Of a stretch of 64,000 nucleotides of DNA, positions 37,626 through 51,400 are shown in pieces. Positions within the stretch are counted from its first letter, which is position 1; each line of letters starts with the position of its first letter. Origin of the DNA: Melanocharis versteri (taxonomy: Eukaryota; Chordata; Aves; Passeriformes; Melanocharitidae); NCBI GenBank assembly GCA_013397845.1, contig VZTG01000394.1:30935-94934 (forward strand), read 5' to 3'. The notes beneath the pieces are model-generated. The model saw only the letters and a program-made list of their open reading frames with translations, had not been told where the DNA came from and ran no database searches. A program made the translations under genes and the position numbers.

Positions 37626-40049
37626 TATCCATTTTTCTTTGTGGATGGGCTTAGATGTGTACAACTACACAGTTTGCTGTCATGAATCCATCCTCTGAGA
37701 CTCCTAAAAAGTGAAATCCACTTTCAGTACTTACTGTCATGTGCTTGACATGCAAAATAATGGGATTTTTTAATCTATTTATTGGGTAGGGTGTTTTGGG
37801 GTTTTTTTTGTGATGGTGGGGTTGCTTTTATGTATGTTCATGCGTTTGCAGCCCAACACATATTTAGTGTTGGCATGTTTGCCATAAAAAGTTTCCATAA
37901 CTACCCCTTCACAGTGTATTCAGAAACTACTGTTCAATAAATCAACATACAAACCCCAGTTAGGAGTAAAATTCTTCTTTTGAAAAAGTGCTTTAGAGAA
38001 CTGAAATTGCTTGCTTTCCTAGTGGTATTTAATAGTCTTGGCAAAGTGATGCAAATGATTATAAAAATCTTTGGCAGATTTCTCTGTGATCACCAAGACA
38101 CTCTTTTAACTATTTTCAGTTCCACCTTAGATCTTGTGAACTCTTCTTGTGTACATAAACTAGGGATATGACATTAAGGTGTTTCAGAATGACCAGAAAC
38201 AAGTGAAAAAAATACAGGACAGTCTTCCTTTTTTAGTGTGTTGTTATGATGACTTCTGAAAATAAAGGAAAACATGTCTCTAATGAGAGCATTTAAACCC
38301 ATTGCAGCACCTGAGATCATATATTCAAGACCACTCCCATTATGCTTAGGTGCTGGAAGAATAACTAAGCCTATCTTCTGATTCATGAGGAGGTTTTTTA
38401 GACTGATACTCAAAGAAAGCCGAAAGAGGGTTAGAACTATAGTCCTATTTGCATAGGAATAACATTTTAGAAAGCTCAGACAATGACAAGAGAGCATTAC
38501 TGTTATTCCAGTGTTGCTCTACAGTATGAAGGTAGAGTTCTTGGGTGTATAATTTCCACTGAGGATAGAATTGCTTATAGACTTCAGTTAATTTGGAGAG
38601 GGGAGGAGCTTCCCCTGTTCAGGGTAAAAAAACCCCAAAATCTAGTACTCTGTGGTAACATGTTTCATTTCTGCAAATAATGTATTTCCCAGAACTGTTA
38701 GCAATGTTTATATGTTACATTATAAAAACAGACAAGTAAATTTACATTTTGCCTTTTGAGATAACAGTGTTTCTATATTTATAAGAAAATATAGTCTCTT
38801 CAATCAGAAGTGTAAAAATATTTATTAACACATCCTGTATCTATCCTATAAATTGTCTTCCTTAGTAGTACACTCTTTCTTCTGAAGCTGGTTCTGCTCT
38901 GATACTTTTATTAATAAAAATATATCAATTTTATTTTGCTACTGTGGTATTTATACCTAATGTAAAGGTTCTTTGAATATCCATTGATTTTCTCTAAGAA
39001 GTAATAGGTATGAAAAATTCTTTGACGATGTACAGTCTATCTTCTTATGTTCAGTTCTCCTAGACGTAGCTCCTTTAATCTATGCTGTCTTCATCAGCAG
39101 TATTTGCTTGTAGCCAACATAAAACATCCTCTTCCACACAGTTTTTAAAAAATATATAGTGGCTATAGTGGCTATAAAGTCCCTTAAGTATATTGTAAGT
39201 AAAGTCAACTTATTCCTAAAATTTAAATTTTTTTAAGAAGGTCCATTTTAATGTATAATTCACTGCTCACAGGCCAAGCATATTAGAGATGAGGCATTTA
39301 GTTTAATGACTGAAAAGGAAAGTTTCTTCTAGTGTGCTTGCTTATTCTTGCTTACATTTTTTATATATGTTAAGTTTTGGGTTTATTCTCTTTGTATTAG
39401 TTGTTTTCTTTCAAAGATATGTTGAGGCCACAAGGTTTCCCTGGATTAACTGTCTTTATGATAAAGCCAGCCCACAAGGAGGACTTTCACAGAAACAGAT
39501 GAGCTGTGGGTTTAGGGGAGAGGTGGGAGACAGCTACCTTCCATATCACATTTTGCAAATAACAGTTTTCAAGCTAGAAAGAAGACCAGCTACAGAGCCT
39601 ACAGCAGAACAGCACACTGTATTTTATTTTCTACATTCAAATACCTATTTCCTTCTCTTTTTTGTCCTTTTTTTTTTTTCTCAACACAGAAGAAACAACA
39701 ATTTTAAAGCAAATATATTTATAATTCTTTTCATTTTCCAAGTTCCATTAATGTGTGACAATGTTTTACACAATTATGTGGTGCATGGAAATAAACACTT
39801 TTGGCCATAATTTTTTTTTATTAGTTATGCAGGAGAAAAATTAAATTGCAAATACCACTTCTTTCCTTTGTCAGATATGCAAATTGGTCTCAATATTTAT
39901 TTTTGTAAATTGTTTCACACCAAAGGTACAAAATCTGAACTTGTGAGGTAGCCAGTAATTTGTATATACTTCCATGATAAAATTTGTCAAATGAAATATT
40001 TTAGATTGTATTGCCTGATACATGTTTTTGTTTTTGTTTTTTTAACTAG

Positions 40050-40127
40050 TGAAAAAGGCCATAGATTTTAAATCTAGAGGATTTAAATTGTTTCCAGGGA
40101 AAGACAACAGCAACAAGTTTTCTATCT
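40050..40127 (+). CDS. CSMD3: CSMD3 exon: linker between CUB and Sushi domains
   Basis: The exon is 78 bp: two bases completing a Val codon with the carried G, 25 codons (KKAIDFKSRGFKLFPGKDNS... to ...FSI), then one T carried on. The acceptor is TTTTTTTAACTAG and the donor T|GTGAGT (40128) is close to consensus. The peptide is basic and cysteine-free, so it is an interdomain linker without a fold I can name. This short segment is the most useful stretch for telling CSMD3 from its paralogues. It follows the CUB end either directly or after the cassette exon, because both upstream exons carry over a single G. Confidence 0.93.
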
Positions 40128-43100
40128 GTGAGTGTACTCCTTTTTTGTTACTTTTTTCTAGTGCAAGAGTGAAGTTTGTGGTGTGTTGTTTGTGTGTAAT
40201 TATTTATGTATTCTGATAATATAACTGGTTTCTCCAGTCTGCATGGTGAATTTATAAGAATGGTTCTACTCTTAAGACAGCCTTTCTATAAATCTGGCAT
40301 TGTAGAAGGACATGTTATTTTGTCAGTAATTTCACAGTGAACTTACAGTATTTGCAAGGAAATAAATATTCAGCCTCCTAGGTGTCAGCTGTAAATTAAG
40401 CTGTGAGTAGGAGATCTATTATTTTAATTGAACCTTAGTGGTAGCATCAAATGCTATGCAGACTAAAGCATTTACGAGTGTACAACCACATATGAGGTCA
40501 CTTTGAAATTTTTTAAAATTCATTAAGTTTGACATTTTAACTGATTAACTAGGTGTAGCTTTAAAAATTCTGGAGATGCTTGGTGCCTTCAATTTTAATT
40601 ACAGAAATTCGAAACTAAAAGTGCTTGACTTCTCAGCGGACCAAGTCCTGATTGAATCATAAGCAGGAGTCAGGCAACTTTTTACCACAAATTAAGTAGA
40701 TGTGTCTCTAAATGTATTAAAAGTATAGTTTTGAAAAAAAATGTGCCATTTTTATAGAGGCCTTTTTGGAATAGAACCACATTTTAAATATTAGAAATAA
40801 ATAAAATGGACTAAATGTTAACATACGTTTGATTATACTACATTTCATTATTCTTCACAGGACTGAAAGGAGTTGCTTTTGAAGCTCCCTAGGTTGGACA
40901 TGTTTGCACTAATTATTTGTTTAAAGTATCGGTGGTGGATTCAGTTTCCAGAACTTAGCAAGACACGTTAGCATATGTTTTAATTTTTGGTGTTAGATTT
41001 TAAACTGTCAAGATATTAGATACGATTCCTTTTTTTTAGAGGAAGATGTCTCCATGCAGCAAGAACGTTTAGCATTCACCAAGTCAGAAAAATAAAGCAA
41101 AACACACTTCTGTTCAATTTTTGTAGTGTCATGTATTGCCATATTCAACTTCTCTGTAAACTGCATCACCTAAATAGTTTTGTAAGATATTTCTGGTTTA
41201 TTTGAAAAATTTGTCTCAAGATATTAAAACAAAAAAAAAAAAGCCTATTGGATGAATGGAAAACAGACTGGTTATGCAGAAGTAGTAACACTAAGATAGT
41301 TACAGCAGTGTTTATAAAGTACATTACTAATGTCTCTGTCTGACGGCCCATCTGCGATTCTGTAGTTACAAGTAATAATACAATAATGATACAATGGATT
41401 ATAAAAGAGATTGTTTATTTTACGCTACTTATTACATTTTCTACTATATAAACTTTAATAGGAAGTCCATATTTATAATGAAGTACCAGATACTCATGAT
41501 ATCCAAAGCTGATTGTTATGAAATTAGTGATGAAATTTATCAACGTATTTTTGAAGGTCTTTAGGTAATTTCATATGTTATGATATTCTATGTGAAGCTG
41601 GAAACTTCTTCATCTTTTTTGTTATTGATTATGCAGAATAGATTACCTGTATGAGTCAATAATAAGTGAAGGTAAAAAGCTTGGTGATCTGTACCTTTCG
41701 TGATCATAATCTTGTCATAAATAGATAACTAAGGTTTTATATTGTAATCTAGCATTTGATTCTCCAGTCACTTTGGTAGCTGAGGATGTTGAAGAGATAG
41801 TATTTTGTAAGAAGCTTATGTATTTGGCAGTTGATGAGATAATTTTCTCAGTGTGGCCTCAGCTGGGTCTGTACTTGCATTACAATGACAGATAGAGTTC
41901 TTTAACAAAAACAGTGACCAACATTGTTGATCTGTTAGTGAAAATATGGATAAGTGAATATCTATTTTACATTATGCCTTGTATTAGCAATGTCTTTAGA
42001 AATTTTCTGAAGTCTAGCATTCTCATCTGTATGCCCTTTCATTACTTTACATCTCTTTTTTTTAATATCTCAGTTGTATAACATTCAATACTAATGCATA
42101 GGTGATTTGCCAGAGTAAAGGCACAATCGTGTTATTTGATATGATGATACACTTTGAAACAAGTATGCATCAGCTTCAGTTTAGAAGTTTTGACACTAAC
42201 AAATGAATTAATTGGTGGATATAATTCAATCTGGATTAGAACTCTGGAGTTTCTTGATACCAGTTTCATGACCAGACCATGAATGAATGTTTTCCCTAGA
42301 TGCATTTAATGTACTACAGGTAACCCTTTAATTGCTTATTGTCAGATGAGCATCTGGGGTGTAAAACAAAAATATATAGACAGATATCTGAGGAATTACA
42401 TAGGCCTATAGACTGAAAAGTCAGGCATTATGTTTATAAAAGTAACATCAATACAAAAATCCTAAACTGTGAAATTACATTTCATTAAGTGCCTAACAGA
42501 AACCAGAATGGGTTTAAGATTGTGTAAATGCATTTTGGAATTGGGATCAAATCAGAAATCACTATCTACCTATAACATTTTACTCTGTATTTTTACTGCA
42601 GTATACGTCTTAATTTTTTTAAAAAAATTGATTTTCTTTAACATAAGCCTTTATACTTTTGTTCATGAATATTGATAATTCCATATATTATGATTTAAAA
42701 TTATATTCTGTAGAGTATTTCTAGGAATGAAACTTTATGCAGAAGGTGTCAAAAACCAATAGGATTTTCAAGCTTCTGTTTCTGGTAGAAATTGAAGTGT
42801 ATAATAGTTCTTGTGTCTTGCAATCCAGTAGAATATTCTTTTTATATGAATATTTGCTCTATTATCTGTGTATGAGAAAACATAATGTACAAAAATAAAA
42901 TAATAATTTGAAATATTAAAATGAAAATTATAATAAATAGAAGTAATATTGTTTAAACACTTTTTTTTTTTTACAGTAAAAATTTCTTCTGTGTGCATTG
43001 ATATACAATGCATGGCCAAATGGCACCATTATAATTTCTATAATATTATTATCAGACATCATGAATAATTTTTTAACTATAGTTTTAATATATATTTAAT

Positions 43101-44746
43101 GTCAGAAAAGTTTGAATGTCTTCTATATATAGGCAGGCTGTTTTTGATGATTCTGAGTTTCTCATGTCTCATAATGAAGCACCCAGATATTTCAAAGAGA
43201 GAGTTCATTCTAAATGCTTATTCAACAAGATGGACTTGTTAAATGCAGTCTATGGAATTGTAGTTGTCAGAGAAATATATATATTTCAACACTAACCTGA
43301 GCATGGGTTTCTGTAGCTAGCATGCTTTCACCACATGTACACCTATTGGAGGAGGAAAAGACTGAAATCTGAAACCAGGAGGAAGACTCCTCCTGGCCCA
43401 AAAGTCCCCTGAACATAGAAATTCAGATGAAGAGAGATTGTCTTGGTGTGTTTTTAGAGCAACCTTTGACATATTACAGGTGTCTTGGGACAGAGGAGAG
43501 TAAATAGTGTGGTTCCAGCTGACAAGCACTGAGCTTGATAGTTTTTTTGAGCATCTCTATGTTGAGATGTTTTCTGCTTAAGCCTGTACAACATTTGCTT
43601 TTGGCTTTTGGCTTCCTCAGGGGTACCAAACCAATTCTTCCCTTTCTATGTATGTAAGAAGACAAATTCCAAAGAAGAGAAACCCCCAAGTATTCTGAAT
43701 TGTATTCCTCTTCATTAAAAGCTGAAATTTAATGAACACCTTTAGAAGTAGAGTTAGGATCTACGTTTTTGTTTTTTTTTTTTTAATCCAGTAGTGTGGT
43801 TGCCCTAATTAAATGCAAACCTTTTTCGTAAAGGGAAGTAAAATTCTAATGCTGCAAATCCATTGGTCTAGTTCATCAGTAACAAAGACGGATAAAGGTT
43901 AAAGTATTTTTCTGCTTAATACAAATTACTTGGCTTCATGTCGACTTGTTTTTTTTAAAAAGATATTTTTCTTTCAAGCCATCAATTTATCAAGTAATAG
44001 CAGACTAACCTGCTTTCCTAATTTTTCAGTTTTGTGACTAGGTGGTTGAATATGCTGAAGGTTAGATTGTTTCATACAAATTTCTGAAAAATACGGAGGA
44101 TGGTTCACAGGAAGTTTCTCTCTGAAGATCCGTTTTAGTTTATTGTAAGATAAATGTATGCAAATCAAACTGGCATTTTGAGTTTACCTTCAGATCACCA
44201 TATTTTGGGAATATATACATTTTCAATACTGATTAAGGACAATTCTCTCAGCAGGAGCTTATGCATTCAAGTTTTATTATAATTCAAGGAGAAAAGGTCA
44301 GCTCTTAGTGGAGATGACATTTATTAGCATATGTTCAGAATAAAATCTTACAGCCCTAAACTTGATGAACACTCCTTTAAATGTTAATGTTTCTAAGGAA
44401 ATAATAATAACATTTCCATATGGATTCAATAATATTGCAAGCAAACAAAATAGGTGATTAATATATCTGATAAAAAAAAATTGTATTATTTTTTTGAAAA
44501 AAAAAAATACATGCTTGTTTATCGTAGGGAGGAAAAACGTATTGAAACAAGAGTTTATAAGGGTGATGATATTCTGTAGAAAATCTGTTTTAAAAGACTT
44601 AAACTGAAAAGAATATACTTTTTCATATTTGTTAATTGCTTACCTCTGTGTTTTCTAAAAACTTCATTATTTTATCTCTTTTTTTGTTTGTTTGTTTATT
44701 TTATTTTATTTTATTTTGTTGTTTTGTTGTTTTTTTTTCTTTCCAG
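40128..44746 (+). other. CSMD3: CSMD3 intron (4.6 kb)
   Basis: AT-rich, with GT at 40128 and AG at 44746. Just before the acceptor is an exceptionally long T-rich tract (about 44678-44742: TTTG, TTTTA and TTGTTG runs) that serves as the polypyrimidine tract. I see no transposon, RNA gene or further exon. Confidence 0.85.
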
Positions 44747-44834
44747 TAAATGAGGGAGGTATTAAACAGGCATCCAATTTGTGTCCAGATCCTGGAGAAC
44801 CAGAAAATGGAAAACGGATAGGCTCAGATTTTAG
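44747..44834 (+). CDS. CSMD3: CSMD3 exon: linker and start of a Sushi domain
   Basis: The exon is 88 bp: two bases completing a Leu codon, 28 codons (NEGGIKQASN, then LCPDPGEPENGKRIGSDF), and two bases (AG) carried on. The acceptor is CTTTCCAG (ending 44746) and the donor is TTTAG|GTAAAA. CPDPGEPENGKR is the classic opening of a Sushi/CCP module: the first of four cysteines, then the P-x-x-G-x-x-x-x-N-G turn. The module is completed by the exon at 55663, so one Sushi domain is split over two exons. The role is extracellular, as part of the stalk of CUB and Sushi modules. Confidence 0.94.
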
Positions 44835-46435
44835 GTAAAATATAAATTCTACTATTGTATCATTTCTCTAATACTGAACTTGGAAAATGAATATGTTAAA
44901 AATGTATTACTGTTGCTGAGTACTCTTTCAAAACTGACCTTCTTAGTAAAAAGTGCACTAGAATTCTGTGTAAAATTATGTAATGCAATATAGCGTGTAC
45001 TTAGTATGCAAAAAGGTAAAATACCTACTTAGAAGAGATAATATATCTCCGAAACTTTAGCAAACACTGGATTGAAGGTAAGTTTATGTTATTTTCTCAT
45101 GTAAATACTGTGTTAGATTCATAAATATTGAACATAGATGTTGTACTGGAGGTTTTTCCAAAGGACAAAGCAAAACTGAATATAACACAAGAAGAACAAT
45201 AAAACCTCAGAGACGAAATTTCAGATCTTACAGAAATACTCAGTGGACTCTAACAGAGAATATTGCATTTCCTACAGTATGTTTTTCAGGAACCCAGAAG
45301 TTTCATACATGCGGATGCATTTCCCTAGTAGTCCTCACATTGGCCTAGCACTCTTACTGCAGACTATTTTTTAAATTAATTTTTATGTATCCTCCTCTAT
45401 TTGCAGCTATGTCTCAAATTCCTTATCTTGTTAAGATAAAAAAGGCTTTCAATATTCTTTCAAAACATTCTATGTTGTTTTCTCAGTGAACATGACTCCT
45501 AGTTCCAGTATCACTAGTGGCTGATGAGTAGACATATACATAATGACTTTTCGAGAATGTTTTGGATTAATTTTAATATATTTTCTGAGTTTCTGATTTT
45601 TTCCTTTTCAATTCTTCAACAACTATTTAAAAGCATTAACATGCATATTATTTTATATCTGACATATAAATACACTTCAGACTGTATAAAAAAAAATCTA
45701 AATCTATGTTCTTGTTTCACATCATACGCTAATTTCACACTATGTTTACAAAACTCTTCAAAACACCTTTTTGATGAATGAAAAAAGAAAGAAGTAGAAG
45801 GGAGATAATTTTAAAATAAATTGGTTTTATTACATTCAGGTTTGTTTTCTCTGTATTTTGTATTGTTCATATCACACAGCACACTTCTACGCATTTGAAG
45901 ATAACTCAGAGTAATCTGGATGTACAAAGATTTTACAAAGTTATGATACTTCATTCTTTTACATTACTTCTTGTATTTTTTGTGTGTGTGTGTTTCGTCT
46001 TTTCTCCTTTTAATCAAGCAGAAGACAGGACTGAAAATTACACCCTAAGTAAATGTACTAGTTGGCAGTTATTATAATTTCTCAATTAGTCATAATAGTC
46101 TCCCTATTTCTCTAGTTGTTAGAAAAGCAAAAGTTCAGTGTGCATCAGAGAATTATAAAAACGTAATTTCTAATGTTAGCTGGCAAAAAAAGAAGTTGAT
46201 ATTTTCAGAGAAATAAAAAGAAAAATAGCTGTATTTAATTGTCATACTTTCTAGAATCATTACTTGGGCTGGTGTTTTGTATTTTAACTTCAAAAATATG
46301 GCTTGAGAGCAACAGCGTTTGACAGACAACCTGCCAGTTCTTTTCTAGTGTTATCTCTGCAAGCGATCATGAAGAGGTCTACTTGCAAAGATTATTCTAG
46401 TTAAACTTACGTGAGGGCAATACCTCGAAAAAGAT

Positions 46436-46455
46436 ATGATGATGATGATGATGCC
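46436..46455. repeat. (ATG/GAT)n microsatellite, short
   Basis: Six GAT-type units in intronic sequence. Confidence 0.85.
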
Positions 46456-49400
46456 CTCATTCTTCTTTTTTGACTAAAATATTAGGATTTCAGTTAGCAT
46501 TATTTTTCACTGTATGCTAGGATGATGCATCAGGCTTTTTTATTTCAAATACATTCGTGAGAAAATGAATGGAGAAGGCATTGAAATTACTGAATAATAA
46601 TATATAAGATATACAAGTACCAGAGTCAATGTATTTTCCAGTGTTTCTTTTCCCTAATTTCTCTCTAATCTTGGTGACATTTTTTTTTCTCTGAAAAAAA
46701 GAAAAAAATCACCAAATTATCTGTTGGGATTTATGCTTGTAAAGAACAGCACTGGTGCACATTAGTAAAACATGTACATTTAGCTCAAGTTGAACACTTC
46801 AAGTTGAACAAGTTGAATACATTGTTAAAGATCATACAGGGAACAAAAGTGGACTAAACATTTTCAGCAGACTTAATAAAATTCCTTTTTTAAGTTAACC
46901 AGGTTTCAATTCTTGCCGTTATCATAGCAGTTGTTCAATTGTTTCATAAGCTTCCAAAGTAAGAATGTTACAAATTCTATTAAATAAATAAGTAATACAT
47001 TTACATCTAGTTAAAAACATCTAGTACTATGGAAAATCTTTTCCGGACTATCATCTTATACCTGGCAGACAGAAAAATAGCAGACTTTCACCTTTCCCTT
47101 CTTGAAGTCACTTTCTCTGTAATGAAGGAATTAGCTTTACTTTAAGCTTGCCTCTTTTTTCCCTTTCTGAAAAGAAAGTGACAATTCGAATTACAATGCC
47201 TTCATTTGAAAACAGTATTTTGAAGAAGGGTTTAGTTCTATCATCTCTACTAAGATCAATCAAAATTTAATTTCTGTACAATTTAATGTATTTTAGAGAA
47301 GAGCATGCTCTTGTCACTTCTCCTTAGCTCTCTTCAAATGTGAAGTTGCGGGTTTGGAAGCATTTTATTGCAGTTTTACTTCTATTCTTATTACAAACAC
47401 TACCTACTCTCAGCACATTAATTTCCTCTTACATGGTTCTTACACAGACGATTCAAGTTCAAAGGCAAACTGGAGCATTCAATGACATTATTTGGGGCCT
47501 GTAATTCCATGTTTACCCTTTTGGATATTTTTTCTAATGTGAAAATTCCCCATAGCTGTATTTTGGAGTATTAAAAGCATTGTTTCTGATGCTAGATGCC
47601 TATTTGAACATAAAAAGTTTTGCATGTTGAAATAAAGTCAAGAAGACTTACTTATAGCTGCCAGCTTTTCCTGTACTGAGAAAAACATTTTACCTCAGAA
47701 AGAAAACCTCCCTTCCCTGGAAGTTTCTTAAAATTTTAGACACACTAGTGATTATTCTGCTGGAATTTGCAATTTTACTTTACTTGTCATCCAGTAAAAT
47801 AAACACCTTTTTCATGTGTCCAGTTTTAGAATCGATGCCACTATGTAAAATATAAGATGTAACAGAGAAAAAGTTTTCAAGTGGTCTTGTTTCTATTTTT
47901 CTTTGTTTCTAGTTAAATAAACATATCCAGACTGAATTATCCTTGAACAGGTGCTTTATTATGAGGCAACCATGTTCTTCCACTGCCATCTCAAAGTTCT
48001 GTCTTCATGATACAAATGAACGAGCCCATCTCTATCCCTCTACCTCTGTAGTGTGGTCCCACTGGGATTCAAAGATGAGATTCTGATCAAACTTGTGTGG
48101 CAGCAAAGCAGTGAATACTGTTGGACAAAAATGCTAGTGTAGTCTTAAAAATACATATTCTACTGACAGAAGGAAGAATAAGAAGTTTATGATAAGGACA
48201 ATTTATTTTACCAATGGGTTGGCTTACAGTATAACTAATGATAATATCTTCTTTAATTTTATATTACAAATTAATTTATAGTTATTTTATTTGGAAGAAT
48301 GAAGTTCAACATTAATTGACTAGATTGACTAGAAGTTTCACACTTAATTTTCCTTAAATCTTCTCTGAATCACCTGTCCTTCTCTGCAGGTATGCAAGGT
48401 CAGCTTCTAGACTCTGAAACTTGAAGCCAGACATCCTGAAAAGTTAACAAAACTTGATTTGCAGCGTGAGATATGAGGCTAGTTTATCTGTGCACCTATT
48501 ACTTTTTAACAGTTAGGTGGCTCCTTTGTCAAGAATAAGTGTCTGTCAGTACAAGCTTTGTGAGAAAAGACGATACTTTTTTTTTTAAAGATGAATTACC
48601 AATGACCTCCATAGTGTCAGGAAATCCTCAGAAACTGAAATTTAGTCATCACTTTTTCTTTCACTTTGCTGTTTTTTCATCACACAGTAAGGATTTTTCT
48701 TGATCAGAAGCTTGGAAGATTTAGATATTCTGACATTATATCATGGAATCCTAGCATTTTGCAGTAATATTTCCAAGTAATGTATCAGCTGATCTATGAA
48801 AATGTTCCTATGGATGTTCTTAACTTGAGAGAGCTGCTGTGACTTAGCTCAGTTCTCCTACTAGACAACAGTAGAACCTATCGGTAGCTTCTGCATAAAA
48901 GTTGTGGATCAGTAGTGTGTAGAAAGTTGCTAGGTTTAAAAAAAAAAAATACTCACTGTGCATAATCTTGAAAGCTTACGCATCTTTAGTTTCTTTTGCT
49001 TCAGGTGGAAGAAATAATATATGTGCTAAAACACTGATTCTTTTATGCTAGCATTAAAATATATCATAATGTTAAATTTGCAATTTGATAGAGATAGACT
49101 TTAGGAGCAGATGTTTAGTTATTTCTGGCTGTACATTTTCTTCTATGGCTAAAAATGATGTCGTCTCTCAAATTTGTTAAGTTGCAGGTATGAGCAGAAT
49201 AGGTTAATACATCAGAAAGGTAGTTTTGCTTCCTTGCATAATTGATTATTTTTCAACAATAATTTAAAGAATATATCAAATAATGGAGGAAAATAACCTA
49301 AAATGAGGTCATTTGCTACAAAAATACCAACTATTAAAATAATACTATTCAGTGTAAACTTCATATGAAGTTCAAGATTTTAGACTTGCTCTTTCTCATC

Positions 49401-49792
49401 CTTTAGAAATTCTATAGTTCATTTTGGACTCCTTACTGCTTTTAGTTTCTGTTGTTTAAAGACGAACCCCAAATTTGAGGCACATGATGAAAACTTAAAA
49501 AAATAAGAAATTAAAGTTTCATCAAATTTGCATACTAACTTCCTTATTTAATATTTATTCATATATTTTTCCTAATAAAATATATCCACAGTTTGGGGTT
49601 TTTTTTATGAAAATGCAAACCTAATGGCAATCATCTTTTGTCCTATTAGAAACAGAAATTTGCAGATAAAGTTACTGAGAGACACAGGTCAAGCATTCCT
49701 TTTCAGAGTTATGAACTGCCTTAGCACATTATATTGTATATGCAAAAGCTTTGCATTAATTCAGGACAAATTAGGCAGCTTATGTGAGTCAT

Positions 49793-51400
49793 AGAAATAT
49801 TGATTGGAAGGGTCCTTCAGAGGGCATCCAATCCATCCTCCTGCCCAAAGCAGGACTAGTCAGATCAGCTGTGGCTTTGTTTAGCCAATCCTGAAAACTC
49901 CCAAGATTGCAAATTTCACAAGAGTTTGAGCATGCTGTTCCAGCGTTTCTCTGCTTTACAGAAGGAAATTTCTCATGAAGTAAAATCTGAATCTTCTAAA
50001 CTGTCCCTTGTATACCATGTGACACATTTAGAAAAGTTTGGCTTCATTATCTTTGTCATGGCTCCTGAAGTAGTTTTGCTCTCCTATTAGATAGCACCTT
50101 AGCTTTCACTTTGTCAGACTAATTAAGCCTAGCTGCCTTAACTTTTTACTGTAGGTCATGTGCTTTAAGCCTCTGACTAATCTCCAAACTCTTGAGTTTT
50201 TACCAATCTCTCTCTTGAAGTGGGAGGTAAAGCATTGGGCTTAATATTGCAGATATAGCTTCACCAGCTGAGGAATGATTTCACTTGATCTGCTGCTACC
50301 ACTCCTAGTATTGTTAACTATATAGTTTGTTTTATTCAGGATGAGAACATGTTACTGATCAATAGTGCAGAACATTGTACCTCTACTTGCTGAGTTTCAT
50401 GAGGTTTCTGTTGGCCCAGTGCTGGACTTTGCCAGGCTTCTGGACTGAAGGTCTGCTCTTCAGTGTGCTGGTTACTTTTCCTACTTTAATATGATCCATG
50501 AATATGTGGATCCATAAATTCTGTCTCCCCATCAAGACTGAGGATGAAAATATTAAACAGCACCAGACCCCATATTGATTTCCTAATGCTCAGCTTATTA
50601 CTGTCCACCAGCTGAATATGAAGCCATTGATTCCTACCATTTAAACACAGCTGCCAGGCTGATTTTGAATACATATCTATTCAGTGCATATTTTGTCAGC
50701 TCTCAAAACATGCTGCTGTAAAAAGTGCTCTCAGAAACCTTGCTGATGTTGGGCACTGTTACACTATCTACCACTGGGCCATGTAGCCAGTCATTTTGTC
50801 ACACAAGACAATCAAGTTGATCAAATCTAAATCAGCTTTGGTAAATCTGTATACGTGCTCTTGATTTCCTGTTCGTGCTTTACTAGAGCACATTTTCTTT
50901 CCAGTGATCGATGTGAAATTCCTAGCATCTCCTTGCCCTTTTTAAAAGTTCACGTAATGTTAGCCTTTCTGCAATCAGTCGGAACATCTCATCCTAGTTT
51001 TTCATAGATTATACCCACCTTGCACAGATTCTGTCAGATTCTTCAGCAGCCTTTGGTGAAAACTATCTGGCCGCCTGCCCTTGAATACAGCAGCCTCCTT
51101 TTACCTGTTGTTTCCCAGTATTGGCTGTCCCTCTTCTTCACAAATCATGTTGGTACATGCAGATGCCTACAGCACATCTGCCGTAGAAATTGATGCAGAA
51201 AAGGCATTTAGTGCTTCTGCCTTTTCCATATTGGATTTCAGCACCACAAGATTGCTTCATTCATTTACAAATGAACTCACATTGTATATGAACTTCCTTT
51301 TGTGACTAATATATCCGAAGAAGCTCTTTTGCTTATCAGTGTGCCTTACCAGTCTTAGCTTTAGCTAGAGTCTCATTCAAAAAGTCTAATTTAGTCACCC
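49793..51400 (-). mobile_element. Very old CR1 LINE remnant
   Basis: On the + strand it opens with GAGTCATAGAAATATTGATTGG and CCATCCTCCTGCCCAAAGCAGG, a decayed reversed CR1 3' end. Further on come GAGGATGAAAATATTAAACAGC with CAGACCCCATATTGATT, CACTGGGCCATGTAGCCAG with TGACCAA-like surroundings, and near 51240-51330 TTCATTCATTTACAAATG and AAGAAGCTCTTTTGCTTATC. These are all in the order expected for a reversed CR1 ORF2. Divergence is high and no frame survives. The far boundary is a guess. Confidence 0.6.

Larger units (their letters stand above)
27274..40049 (+). other. CSMD3: CSMD3 intron downstream of the cassette exon
   Basis: A 12.8-kb AT-rich intron, with the acceptor at TTTTTTTAACTAG (ending 40049). 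It contains the ATTCT array at 31.3 kb, a CR1 3' end with (AAT)n tail and gap at 35.57-36.29 kb, and the assembly duplication at 36.56-37.63 kb. In 27.3-31.3, 31.4-35.5 and 37.7-40.0 kb I see no exon, RNA gene or recognisable transposon. Confidence 0.8.

Noticed and set aside
39334..39810. 158-codon frame on the plus strand
   Set aside because: Its translation is low in information (Phe/Leu-rich start, intron-like composition) and no homologous domain, splice signal or CSMD3 phase match supports it.
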